Source of the DNA: Gp13-AA77 sp036521995
Lineage (GTDB): Bacteria; Acidobacteriota; Terriglobia; UBA7540
Assembly (NCBI GenBank): GCA_036521995.1
Contig: DATDGR010000164.1
Location: forward strand, 1 to 44,043
DNA: 44,043 nucleotides
Direction of reading: 5' to 3'
The notes under the pieces were generated by a model that was not told the origin of the DNA, did not search any database, and worked only from the letters and a program-made list of their open reading frames with translations. Each line of letters begins with the position of its first letter. Within the stretch, counting starts at the first letter, position 1. A program made the position numbers and the translations under genes. Of this stretch, positions 1-8,271 are shown piece after piece.

Positions 1-1
1 G

Positions 2-55
2 CAGCGCCATGAAACACTGCCCGAGTGGAACTACACCATCAGGCCGCAACTGTAA
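2..55 (+). CDS. C-terminal tail of a CDS cut by the window edge, possibly transposase
   Basis: The frame starting at base 2 is open to a TAA at 53-55 and reads ...RHETLPEWNYTIRPQL. A WNYTI-P ending resembles the C-terminus of some DDE transposases (I recall it in ISAzo13-like elements), but only 17 residues are visible, so the family is a guess. No start lies in the window. The next 220 bases up to pobA contain no gene I can support. Confidence 0.3.
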   Translation, partial: QRHETLPEWNYTIRPQL

Positions 56-280
56 AGTTGTTCTTGCGTGATCCCTAAGGAGGTCAACCGGACGTCAAAC
101 GTAGGTAAAATGGCCGTCGAGCGATCGCCGTTGTCGCCAGAAGTCGCAAAGTACAGGTTCGGTTGCCATTAGCCGCAAGCGGTTCACTCTATCGCTCGAT
201 GATTACAGATTTGTTAAGAAGCCAAGGCAAGAATGTTAAGGGCAATTGGGAGACCTCAAGGAGAAGGAAAGCTGCAAGCG

Positions 281-1465
281 TCAGTCCATAGGCAGGCCCG
301 TATAGTTTTCGGCCAGGCTCTGAGAAGCGGCTCGGGAACTGGTGACGTAATCCAGCTCGGCGAACTGCCGCCGTTGGTCGAACGGGTTATCATCGGCAAA
401 GCGATGCAACATGGAAGTCATCCACCAGGAAAAGCGCTGCACGCGCCAGACGCGGCGTAGGCAGATCTCTGAATACTGCTGCGGCGGCTGGCTCCGCCCC
501 GACCTGTAGAACTCCCCGAGGGCCCGGGCGAGAATGCGAACGTCCGCGATGGCCAGGTTCAGCCCTTTGGCCCCGGTGGGCGGCACGATGTGGGCGGCGT
601 CCCCAGCCAGAAAAAGCTTGCCATACTGCATCGGTTCTACCACCAGGCTGTGCATGCCCGTAACGCCCTTCTGCAGGATCGGCCCCTCGTTGAGCTTCCA
701 GTTACCGCCGGTGGCGAAGCGCGTCTGCAGCTCCTGCCAGATCCTGGAGTCGGCCCACAGAGCAAGATCCTCGTCCGGCGCGCACTGCAGATAGAGCCGC
801 GTGAGGTGGGTTGAGCGCATGCTGTGCAACGCGAAGCCGCGCTCGTGGTAGCAGTAGATGAGTTCTTCCGACGAGGGCGGCGCTTCGGCCAGAATCCCGA
901 GCCACCCAAAGGGGTAGATGCGCTCATATCTGGTGCACACCCCCGCCGGAATCGCGGGCCCGCAGACTCCGTGCGAACCATCGCAGCCGGCGATGAAATC
1001 GCACGTGACTTCCCGCGGCCAGCCGTCTTGCCGGAACCGGATCACAGGCTTGGCGGCCCCGCCGGGCTCAAAGTGATGGACGCTGACGTTGCCCGCCTCG
1101 AAAATGATTTCTCCGCCAACGGCCAGCCGTGCCGCGATCAGGTCTTTGATGACCTCGTGTTGCGCGTAAATCGTAATGGCGCGCCCGCCAGTGAGCTCGC
1201 TGAAGTCGATGCGATGGGCGCGTCCTCCGAATCGCAGCTCGATGCCGTGGTGCACCAGGCCTTCGCGCTGCAGGCGCTCGCCCAGGCCGGTTTCGTTCAG
1301 CAGGTCAACCGTTCCCTGCTCGAGCACGCCCGCCCGGATGCGCTCCTCAATGTACTGTCGGCTCCGTACCTCAATCACTACCGACTCGATCCCCTGAAGG
1401 TGCAGGAGGTGCGCCAGCATCAGGCCCGCCGGTCCTGCGCCAACGATTCCAACTTGAGTGCGCAT
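281..1465 (-). CDS. pobA: 4-hydroxybenzoate 3-monooxygenase (p-hydroxybenzoate hydroxylase)
   Basis: A cytoplasmic class A flavoprotein monooxygenase of 394 residues, the usual length for PobA. It converts 4-hydroxybenzoate to protocatechuate with NADPH and O2, feeding the beta-ketoadipate pathway. Visible signatures are the N-terminal FAD Rossmann motif GIVGAGPAGLMLAH (residues about 6-19), the PobA-typical ERIRAGVLEQGTVDLL (about 41-56), the CDGSHG motif near residue 160, and the second FAD motif GDAAHIVPPTGAKGLNLA near residue 290. The start is the ATG directly before the Rossmann strand. No pobR-like regulator or pca gene is next to it, so it seems to stand alone; protocatechuate ring cleavage must be encoded elsewhere. 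Confidence 0.93.
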   Translation of the reverse strand: MRTQVGIVGAGPAGLMLAHLLHLQGIESVVIEVRSRQYIEERIRAGVLEQGTVDLLNETGLGERLQREGLVHHGIELRFGGRAHRIDFSELTGGRAITIYAQHEVIKDLIAARLAVGGEIIFEAGNVSVHHFEPGGAAKPVIRFRQDGWPREVTCDFIAGCDGSHGVCGPAIPAGVCTRYERIYPFGWLGILAEAPPSSEELIYCYHERGFALHSMRSTHLTRLYLQCAPDEDLALWADSRIWQELQTRFATGGNWKLNEGPILQKGVTGMHSLVVEPMQYGKLFLAGDAAHIVPPTGAKGLNLAIADVRILARALGEFYRSGRSQPPQQYSEICLRRVWRVQRFSWWMTSMLHRFADDNPFDQRRQFAELDYVTSSRAASQSLAENYTGLPMD

Positions 1466-1653
1466 GGTCCTGTCCGGGACGGGGGTTGCGTTTTGGGAAT
1501 TGACGACCGCCGGGCGACGACGCCAGAAAACAGACTATCTATCTTATCATCGGGCTGGCTGGTGCATCAGATCTTCATAGGCGTGGGCCAACCAGCCCCG
1601 CCAACGAGTCTTCCACCGGGCTCTCTTGAAAACGAACAGGGAGTTGAACGGTG

Positions 1654-3102
1654 TCACAGCGAGGCCAGCCATTTTGCCAACGCATCGGCCTGGTCTGCGG
1701 GCACGCCTTCCGCCCAGCGGCATTCGTCTCCCTGGCGCAGCAGGATTGTGCGCCGCGGTCCCGATGTTTGCAGAAGCACTTCAGCAGCGCTCGCGGTGCC
1801 GGCCGCTGCCTTGGCCGATCCGCTGTCATCTGGCACCGCCTCAGGCGATCTCTTCTCGAGGATGGTCCGATAGTCACTGCAAAAGCTCGACGCGGCCTCC
1901 TCGTTCGCCCACTTCGTTCGAACCAGCAGCGTGAATTGCCCGGGCGCAGGACCTTCGTAGACAAGGTAGCGGTCAGCCACCCACGATCCGCTGACTTTCG
2001 GCGCTTCCTCAGGCGAAATCAGCTGGCCGAGCAGCGCGTAGTAACCGAGCGCACCCATGGTGTTGGCTTCGACTCGCCGGAGCCCGGCCACACCTTCGAG
2101 GGCAGGCGGAGGTGGGAGTGCCAGCGGCGCCCCAGGATCACTTCGTCCGCCGGGCGTGCGAACGTTGCCCACCGCATCGCCAGGAGTCGATGCATAGTAG
2201 AGGCCGGGCTGAAAGATTTGACGGGTGCTGGTGGGTGGCAGGGTAAACGTCTGATTCAGACGGGTCCATCCGCCGAGCTGGAGACCTTTGAGGGCGAACT
2301 GCAAGCCTTGAATATAGGGAAAGAGCATCTGGAAACGAAGAAAGAAGGGCGCGCGGGAAAAGACCGGATACTCCGCCATTTGCTGGTTGACCACCTGGTC
2401 CAGCAGGGTATCGACGGACGGCAGCTTTTCGACGGGCATGGATCCCAGGATCGACTGCAGCATCGCCAGGGTGGCATAGCCTTCCACCAAGGCTTCGCGA
2501 GCGGCCGAGGCGTCATCGTCGTCGCGGGTGGCGTGCATGTACTTCCACAGGTCGAAGCTCTGGTCCTGCAGGGCGTGGGTGAGTTCATGCGCAAGCACCA
2601 TTTTCTGCTGGTCAGGCTCCACCCAGTCTGCCATGAACATGGTCTGGCGGCGCGGGTCGTAGAATCCGGCGGCCTGCTCGGTGTAGAAGCTCACCAGAAA
2701 CTTCTCGAGGTTGAAGTCCGGGCCCACCACGCCGAACGCCTTGAGCGCCGCTTCCTCACCGTGCAACTCCGGCGGCGTGTAATCGCTGTGCAGATTGTCG
2801 TTCAGGTATTTCTCCACTTCGCTCTTGCTGATCAGACGCTTCTTCAGAGGGGCTTTGATGGGGAGCTCGGTGATTTTGCTCATCTGCTGCAAAATGGCAT
2901 CGGCAGTCTCAAGCACGGACTGTGGCCCGGCCGCCGGCGCCTCGGGCGGCGAGACGCTGGTTGAGGGCCTTGTTGGTTCTTGTGCAACCGAGACTGAGCA
3001 GGTCAGGGAGAGCAGTGCCGCGCTGGATAGGAGCCTTCGCCACCAGTTCGTGGCGCCTGGGGCCGATCGAGTTTTGTTCATAGGCTGGTAGTTTGGATGC
3101 AC
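1654..3102 (-). CDS. Secreted putative zinc metallopeptidase (HExxH), unknown family
   Basis: 482 residues with an N-terminal export signal: basic residues (NWWRR) followed by a hydrophobic stretch LLSSAALLSLTCSVSVAQ ending near residue 41. The sequence KMVLAHELTHALQDQ (about residues 168-182) carries a zinc-protease HExxH motif. An acidic segment follows and then EALVEGYA about 40 residues later, where the Glu could be the third zinc ligand as in gluzincins. This is inference; I do not recognise a named family, and proteins of this style are often only 'hypothetical' in acidobacteria. A second in-frame ATG seven codons in (3081) is an alternative start; neither has a strong Shine-Dalgarno. 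It ends 188 bases upstream of pobA and is probably independent of it. Confidence 0.7.
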   Translation of the reverse strand: MHPNYQPMNKTRSAPGATNWWRRLLSSAALLSLTCSVSVAQEPTRPSTSVSPPEAPAAGPQSVLETADAILQQMSKITELPIKAPLKKRLISKSEVEKYLNDNLHSDYTPPELHGEEAALKAFGVVGPDFNLEKFLVSFYTEQAAGFYDPRRQTMFMADWVEPDQQKMVLAHELTHALQDQSFDLWKYMHATRDDDDASAAREALVEGYATLAMLQSILGSMPVEKLPSVDTLLDQVVNQQMAEYPVFSRAPFFLRFQMLFPYIQGLQFALKGLQLGGWTRLNQTFTLPPTSTRQIFQPGLYYASTPGDAVGNVRTPGGRSDPGAPLALPPPPALEGVAGLRRVEANTMGALGYYALLGQLISPEEAPKVSGSWVADRYLVYEGPAPGQFTLLVRTKWANEEAASSFCSDYRTILEKRSPEAVPDDSGSAKAAAGTASAAEVLLQTSGPRRTILLRQGDECRWAEGVPADQADALAKWLASL

Positions 3103-3168
3103 AGGATGCAGGATAGGTCAGCGCGCCGAGGTATCGCATCCTCGGCCCAACTGCTATCATGGAGTCTG

Positions 3169-3656
3169 CGCGGGCAAACCGGGCGATCGCTGCCTTGTTC
3201 TAGCGCCGAGCGGGGCCTCTTCGGGGTCCGGCGAGGCTGGCATGAACGGGGGAGAGGAAAGTCCGAACTCCGCAGGGCAGTGTGCTCGCTAACGGCGAGG
3301 GCCGGAGGAGGATTCCCGGCGAGTCGGGACGTACGCCTCCGGTACGGAAAGTGCCACAGAAAATATACCGCCCGGTGCTGGGGAGTCCGCAAGGACTCCC
3401 CCTGGGTAAGGGTGAAAAGGTGCGGCCGCCTGGCGATTCACGCCGGGCGGCTTAATGTAAGAGCGCACCGCGCGGACAGCGATGCCCGCGGCAGGGAAAA
3501 CCCCACACGGAGCAAGACCAAATAGGAGGGGAGGAGCGGCCCGCTCCGCTTTACCCTCGGGTAGGTCGCTCGACCTCGGTCGCAAGATCGAGGCTAGATG
3601 AATGATCGCAAGCCGCCACCAGCGGCTACAGAATTCGGCTTACAGGTTTGCCCGCG
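3169..3656 (+). ncRNA. rnpB: RNase P RNA (bacterial type A)
   Basis: Catalytic RNA of ribonuclease P, which trims tRNA 5' leaders. The conserved P4 5' strand GAGGAAAGTCC lies at about 3253-3263, the AGAGCGCACCG-type core element near 3461, and the 3' conserved ACAGAATTCGGCTTAC at about 3629-3643. The ends are set by a perfect 12-bp P1 helix: CGCGGGCAAACC (3169-3180) pairs with GGTTTGCCCGCG (3645-3656). Several internal helices with GC-rich arms are visible. Its length of about 488 nt is long for the family, so the mature 5' end could be slightly further in. Confidence 0.93.
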
Positions 3657-3923
3657 TTAAGTCAACTCGAAGAACGTCATCCAACCTGTGCCGCGCTGCA
3701 GGGAGTCATTGATTGCCGTCTGCAGCTGTCGGATCGCTTGGTCCCGCGTTTTCCCTGGGCGGCGTACCCAAGAAAGCTCGGGCATCAACCGATACCAGGT
3801 CACCCGTTGAGGCGGAGCCCGGCGCTCCGACGCCATTTCGCGATTCGCTTGCTTCAGTGGCCACGGATGCGCGGTAACCCGCATCAAAGGTGTTGCCGCC
3901 TGGGGAACTGGCAGGTGGTGCAA
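3657..3923 (-). CDS. Doubtful small hypothetical protein
   Basis: An 88-residue frame whose stop codon lies directly beside the 3' end of rnpB on the opposite strand. The C-terminal half (DQAIRQLQTAINDSL, then GWMTFFEL) has a natural-looking amphipathic helix and composition, while the N-terminal half does not. No ribosome binding site is visible at the first ATG or at the internal ATG codons. It may be a remnant. Nothing about function can be said. Confidence 0.22.
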   Translation of the reverse strand: MHHLPVPQAATPLMRVTAHPWPLKQANREMASERRAPPQRVTWYRLMPELSWVRRPGKTRDQAIRQLQTAINDSLQRGTGWMTFFELT

Positions 3924-3983
3924 TCTCCTCAGCCCCCGGCTTTGCTGATTGCTGGCGGCTTAGAGCTTCTCTGAGGTGAACCC

Positions 3984-6008
3984 GTGAAGAAGATACTTGT
4001 CCTGGCGGTCATTCTTGCTCTTACTGCTTTCCTGCCGGGTTGCAGCAGTTCAAGCACACCCGCGCCACCTCCCGTGGCGGTGACGGTCTCCATCTCGCCG
4101 GCCACTGCCACGATCCAGACCGGGTCGATGCTGCAATTCACCGCCACCGTGAGCAACGCCACGAATACCGCCGTCACCTGGCAGGTGAACGGCACGGCGG
4201 GCGGGAGCTCGGCCGCCGGCACCATCTCGTCGGGCGGACTCTACAGCGCCCCGGAGACCCTGCCGAATCCGGCCAGCGTGACGGTCACGGCGGTGTCCCA
4301 GGCGGACACTTCCGCCTCGGCATCTGCGGCCATCACCCTTGAGACGCCGCCCGAAAGCCTCAGCATCTCGCCGAGCTCGGTCACCGTGCTCGCCGCAGCC
4401 AATCAACAGTTCACCCTCAAGGTTACAGGCTCGGAGTCCCTGCCGCCCGTGAACTGGCAGGTGAACGGCACCACCGGCGGTAATTCGACCGTGGGAACGA
4501 TCACGACCGGCGGGCTGTATGCCGCGCCCGCCAATCCGCCCTCAGGCCGGACGGTGACAGTGACGGCCGTTTCCAAGAGCAACTCGGCCGAGACGGCGTC
4601 GGCCACCGTGACCGTGGCTCCGTCCCTGGCCACGCTCAATGGGCAGTATGCCTTCCTGTTCTCCGGCCAGAACGGGCAAGGAAACCTGCAGGAGGCCGGC
4701 AGCTTCCGGGCCGACGGCAAAGGCAACGTTTCGGGTGGCCTTGAAGACGTAAACAGCGGAGCCGGAGTGTTCACGAGCGTCCCTTTCACCGGCACGTACA
4801 GCGTAGGCGCTGACGGCAGGGGCAGCCTGGTGATCACGCCGGCGGCGTCCGGCCTGAATCAGGAGACTTTTAAGATCGTGCTGACCTCGAACTCGAGCGT
4901 CCTCATGATTCGCTTCGACAGCTTCGCCACCGGCGAAGGCACGATGGACCTTCAAGATACCTCGGCCTTCAGCAACTCAGGGCTGGCCGGCAACTACATC
5001 CTGAATCTCGATGATCTCACCGGCAGTGCGGGCGCGGTGGCGGCGCTTCCCCCGCTCACGGCCATCGGCCTGCTGAATCTAAGCGGCACGGGAGTTGTGT
5101 CGAGCGCGACCAGCCTGCTCAATGTGAACAGCAACGGCACCGTCAGCCTGAATGTGCCCGTAAGCAGCGGCACCTACAGCGTGGGACCAAGCGGTCGGGG
5201 TACGATGACCTTTTCCAGTAACCTCGGAGTCTTCGACTTCGCCTTTTACGTGATCTCGAAGCAGCAGGTCCGCCTGGTCTCGGTGGATGTGAATCCGGTC
5301 TGGGCGGGGTCCCTCAACTCGCAGCAAGGATCAAACTTTAACAACGTCACCTTGCTAGGCCGCCAAGTGTTCGCGGCCACGGGCGTGAGCACGGTGGGCC
5401 AGGTGGCCGACGCGGGCACGTTCGTGCCTGCCAACGGCAACGTCACGGGAGGCATCGGCGATGAAAACAACAACGGCACCGTGATGTCTGGATATTCGTT
5501 TACAGGTAACTACAGTATTAACTCCACGGGCCGAGGCAGCATGCAAATCGTGAACACTACCCTCGGTACCGCCAACTACGCCTTCTATCTGCTCTCCGGC
5601 TCCGAGGCCGTCCTGATGCGCACCGACTTCGTGGCCGTCACTCTGGGGACTCTGATCACTCAAAGCCACGTGCAGGCTTCGCTCGGGGGCCTGAGGGGGC
5701 CTTTCGCCTTCACGCTGGACGGCGACTCCAGTGCCGGCTCGATCGACAAGCTGGGTCAGTTCACGGCCGACGGTTCGGGTAATGCCACCGGCACCGAGGA
5801 CGTGAATAGCGTCGGAGTCCTGAATCCCAATCTGGCGCTGACCGCTACGTACACTGTAGGGAGCAACGGTCGCGGCAGCATGAACGTCACGGCCGGCGGC
5901 GGCACGCGGGTGCTCAACTTCTACCTGGCTTCGCCCACCGAGATGCTGCTGATCGGGATGGACACCGATCAGGTACTGCTCGGCGAGGCAGACGCGCAGT
6001 TTCCTTAG
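3984..6008 (+). CDS. Large repeat lipoprotein: Ig-like domains plus four YSVG-GRGSM repeats
   Basis: 674 residues beginning with a lipoprotein signal: Lys-Lys, hydrophobic core, and lipobox LPGC with the lipidated Cys near residue 20. Two Ig-like (Big_2-type) repeats follow (about 30-118 and 122-213), each with a TWQVNG or NWQVNG core and a GGLYSAP or GGLYAAP turn. The rest is four copies of a roughly 115-residue beta-rich unit, each opening with an LxGxY(A)F-like strand and closing with GTYSVGADGRGS, GTYSVGPSGRGT, GNYSINSTGRGS or ATYTVGSNGRGS, near residues 269, 395, 507 and 619. The protein is probably anchored in the outer membrane and faces outwards; its partner is unknown. Repeated proteins of this style are typical of acidobacteria. 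It stands alone, 21 bases after a weak hairpin-free leader. Confidence 0.85.
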   Translation: MKKILVLAVILALTAFLPGCSSSSTPAPPPVAVTVSISPATATIQTGSMLQFTATVSNATNTAVTWQVNGTAGGSSAAGTISSGGLYSAPETLPNPASVTVTAVSQADTSASASAAITLETPPESLSISPSSVTVLAAANQQFTLKVTGSESLPPVNWQVNGTTGGNSTVGTITTGGLYAAPANPPSGRTVTVTAVSKSNSAETASATVTVAPSLATLNGQYAFLFSGQNGQGNLQEAGSFRADGKGNVSGGLEDVNSGAGVFTSVPFTGTYSVGADGRGSLVITPAASGLNQETFKIVLTSNSSVLMIRFDSFATGEGTMDLQDTSAFSNSGLAGNYILNLDDLTGSAGAVAALPPLTAIGLLNLSGTGVVSSATSLLNVNSNGTVSLNVPVSSGTYSVGPSGRGTMTFSSNLGVFDFAFYVISKQQVRLVSVDVNPVWAGSLNSQQGSNFNNVTLLGRQVFAATGVSTVGQVADAGTFVPANGNVTGGIGDENNNGTVMSGYSFTGNYSINSTGRGSMQIVNTTLGTANYAFYLLSGSEAVLMRTDFVAVTLGTLITQSHVQASLGGLRGPFAFTLDGDSSAGSIDKLGQFTADGSGNATGTEDVNSVGVLNPNLALTATYTVGSNGRGSMNVTAGGGTRVLNFYLASPTEMLLIGMDTDQVLLGEADAQFP

Positions 6009-6112
6009 TGACCAGCGGAGTTCGGTGAGGAAGCAGTGGTGGATAATCATCCACTACGCTGCGCCTTTCAACTGGTCCGCGAGCAACGGTTCGTAGTATT
6101 TTGAGTTGGTGC

Positions 6113-6189
6113 GCGCCTGTAGCTCAGCTGGATAGAGCGGCAGACTTCGAATCTGTAGGTCGGGGGTTCGAGTCCCTCCAGGCGCGCCA
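6113..6189 (+). tRNA. tRNA-Arg (anticodon UCG)
   Basis: A complete 77-nt cloverleaf with CCA encoded. The acceptor strands GCGCCTG (6113-6119) and CAGGCGC (6179-6185) pair fully, followed by discriminator G and CCA. The anticodon arm is GCAGA-CTTCGAA-TCTGT, giving anticodon TCG. The T arm is GGGGG-TTCGAGT-CCCTC. Confidence 0.96.
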
Positions 6190-6220
6190 TTCATCTAGAT
6201 CCAACCTCCGGCGGACCAGA

Positions 6221-7303
6221 CTATCCCGCTTCGCTCACTTCTCGCAGTCTCGCCGCCGCCGCCTCCGGTGTAATGTCGCGTTGCGGGCTGCCCAGCATCT
6301 CATAGCCCACCATGAATTTCCGCACAGTTGCCGACCGCAACAGCGGCGGGTAGAAGTGAACATGAAAGTGCCACTCGGGGTGGGCTTGGTCGTCGGTCGG
6401 ACTCTGGTGCAAGCCCATGGTGTAGGGAAACGAAACCTCAAACAAATGATCGTAGCGGCGGGCGAGGCGCTTCAGGATGTTCGCCAAGCCGTCGCGCTCA
6501 GGGGGAGTCAACTCGTTGAGCGAGGCAAGATGGCGCCTGGCGATCAGCGCGGCTTCAAAGGGCCAGACCGCCCAGAAGGGCACTAGGGCGCAGAACGAGT
6601 CGTTCTCCGTGATCAACCTTTCCCCGCGCTGGCGTTCGAGTTCCAGGTAGTCACAAAGAATACAGGCGCCCTGCCTTGCGCGGTAAGCCTGGAGCGACGC
6701 CTGCTCCTTCGCCGGCTCGTTGGGGAGGCTCGAACTGGCCCAGATCTGGCCGTGCGGGTGAGGATTGCTGGCGCCCATGATGGTGCCGCGATTCTCGAAG
6801 ATCTGAACGTAATGGACGAAAGGCAGCGAGCCCAGATCCTGGTACTGCTCCATCCACACATCGACCACCCGCCGGAGACCGTCGCGATCCATACGGGCCA
6901 GGGTCAGATCGTGGCGCGGCGAGAAGCACACCACCCGGCAAACCCCGCGCTCGCTCCGCGCCAGCAGCAGTGCGCGCGGCGATGAATCAGCACTCTGGGT
7001 ACTGCCCGAGCCCTCAAGGTCAACCTGAACTATCTCACCCTCCGGTGTCCCGGGGAGCAGGGCCGGGAAGTCATTGTCGAACACAAAGGTCTGGACGTAA
7101 TCCGGATTCCGCGCGCCGTTGGCGCGCGTGTTGCCGGGACACATGTAACACTGAGGGTCGTAACGCAACTCGGATGCGGAGGCAGGTTTCTCGACCTGGC
7201 CCTGCCAGGGCCGCTGGGTGCGATGCGGGGAGACGAGCACCCACTCCCGGGTCAGCGGATTCCAGCGGCGATGAGGGTGTTCCTTCAAATCGAATGGGGC
7301 CAT
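6221..7303 (-). CDS. galT: Galactose-1-phosphate uridylyltransferase
   Basis: Leloir pathway enzyme that exchanges UMP between UDP-glucose and galactose-1-phosphate. The active site GASNPHPHGQIW carries the HPH triad, whose second His is uridylylated. CYMC (two Cys) matches the zinc site, and HWHFH-type residues before YPPLLRSATVRKFMVGYEM match the C-terminal metal-site region of E. coli GalT. I chose the ATG giving MAPFDLKEHPHRRWNPL because that is where family similarity begins and it yields 360 residues, close to the usual 348. The frame stays open upstream to 7474, but those 57 extra residues look unlike GalT. It is transcribed away from the redox operon, sharing a 340-base divergent region with it. 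galK and galE are not in the window. Confidence 0.93.
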   Translation of the reverse strand: MAPFDLKEHPHRRWNPLTREWVLVSPHRTQRPWQGQVEKPASASELRYDPQCYMCPGNTRANGARNPDYVQTFVFDNDFPALLPGTPEGEIVQVDLEGSGSTQSADSSPRALLLARSERGVCRVVCFSPRHDLTLARMDRDGLRRVVDVWMEQYQDLGSLPFVHYVQIFENRGTIMGASNPHPHGQIWASSSLPNEPAKEQASLQAYRARQGACILCDYLELERQRGERLITENDSFCALVPFWAVWPFEAALIARRHLASLNELTPPERDGLANILKRLARRYDHLFEVSFPYTMGLHQSPTDDQAHPEWHFHVHFYPPLLRSATVRKFMVGYEMLGSPQRDITPEAAAARLREVSEAG

Positions 7304-7489
7304 CGCTTCGCTCCCATGATTACCTGCACCGGCGCTCGCCGCCGGGCGCCACCAGTGTAGCCGTGGTTGCCAAAAACGCCAATCGCGAGCTTCGCGATCG
7401 GCGCCGAGGAAGACGTCCGGCAGGAAATCTCCAAGTGCACGCAGCCAGCTTTTCCCTCTGCCGATCGAGGCCAATGAGCAAAATAGCTA

Positions 7490-7518
7490 TTGACATCCGT
7501 CAGTCTGCGTGCTGCAAT
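7490..7518 (+). promoter_or_regulatory. Possible sigma-70 promoter for the redox operon
   Basis: TTGACA at 7490-7495, a 17-base spacer, then TGCAAT at 7513-7518 (four of six matches to the -10 consensus). It lies 126 bases upstream of the first gene of the 7.6-14.7 kb operon, in the space divergent from galT. Consensus match only. Confidence 0.3.
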
Positions 7519-7644
7519 TCGGGACCGAAAGGCCGGGGGCAACGTGGGTTCAGCATACAGCGCCGGTGAGCCGTTTTACGCCAGTCGGGAAGCGGCTCGC
7601 GGTAAATGAAGACTGGCGGGAGAATCTTGATTGCGAGGTGAGTC

Positions 7645-8226
7645 ATGGTGCAAGTTGATGTTCCAGCCGCCTTCGGAATCGGTTCGTTTTTCGCTGATGC
7701 GGCTTCCCGGCAGTTGCGATTCGGACGGCCGGAATACTACTACCGGGCGATGTGGAAGAACAACATCTTCCAGATCTTCTTCTTCAGTTGGATTCCCATC
7801 TATTTCCTGCTGAACTATTTCGGGTGGGAAACCACGCACATGTGGTGGGATGGGGATTCAGTGGCCGCCTACCCCTATTACGTGCCGCTGTTCATCGTGA
7901 TCTTCTTCGCCGCCGCCAACGCCGGATTTTTGTTGGGAAAATGGCTGATTACAAGGGGACACGTGGTGGCGAACCGGGTGATGTACTTGGTCGTCGGGGT
8001 CTACTGCCTGATCTGGGTGTTCGGACAGACCAACCGCACCTTCGATGTGGCCACTCCGGCGCAGTGGGAGCAAGGCATCCGGGTGCTGTTCTATCAAGAC
8101 CCCGTCTTCTTGCGGATGTTCATCTTCTCGATGGTGGTTTGGATCGCGGGCTTGCTCGCTTTCGCTCTCAGCCTGTGGCGAGAAGGCAAGCATCTCGACT
8201 ACGTGGAAACTGCTAGCACGCCCTGA
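7645..8226 (+). CDS. Four-helix membrane protein of unknown function
   Basis: 193 residues, unrecognised. After a roughly 40-residue cytoplasmic-looking N-terminus there are four likely membrane helices: IFQIFFFSWIPIYFLLNYF (about 44-62), PLFIVIFFAAANAGFLLG (about 82-99), VMYLVVGVYCLIWVFG (about 113-128) and FLRMFIFSMVVWIAGLLAFAL (about 156-176). The loops are rich in Trp, Tyr and Phe. A good ribosome binding site (GAGGTGA) precedes the ATG. It is the first gene of a six-gene co-directional run, with a 45-base gap to the next. It could anchor the oxidoreductases or handle a lipid substrate, but nothing in the sequence proves a function. Confidence 0.75.
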   Translation: MVQVDVPAAFGIGSFFADAASRQLRFGRPEYYYRAMWKNNIFQIFFFSWIPIYFLLNYFGWETTHMWWDGDSVAAYPYYVPLFIVIFFAAANAGFLLGKWLITRGHVVANRVMYLVVGVYCLIWVFGQTNRTFDVATPAQWEQGIRVLFYQDPVFLRMFIFSMVVWIAGLLAFALSLWREGKHLDYVETASTP

Positions 8227-8271
8227 GGATGCATCGACGCCTCTCCCTGCTGAAGCTGCCGAGGTAACTCT

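Noticed and set aside
1651..2964. 437-residue plus-strand frame opposite the metallopeptidase gene
   Set aside because: It is the antisense shadow of a convincing minus-strand gene in GC-rich DNA; its sequence is Arg/Gly/His-rich without domains.
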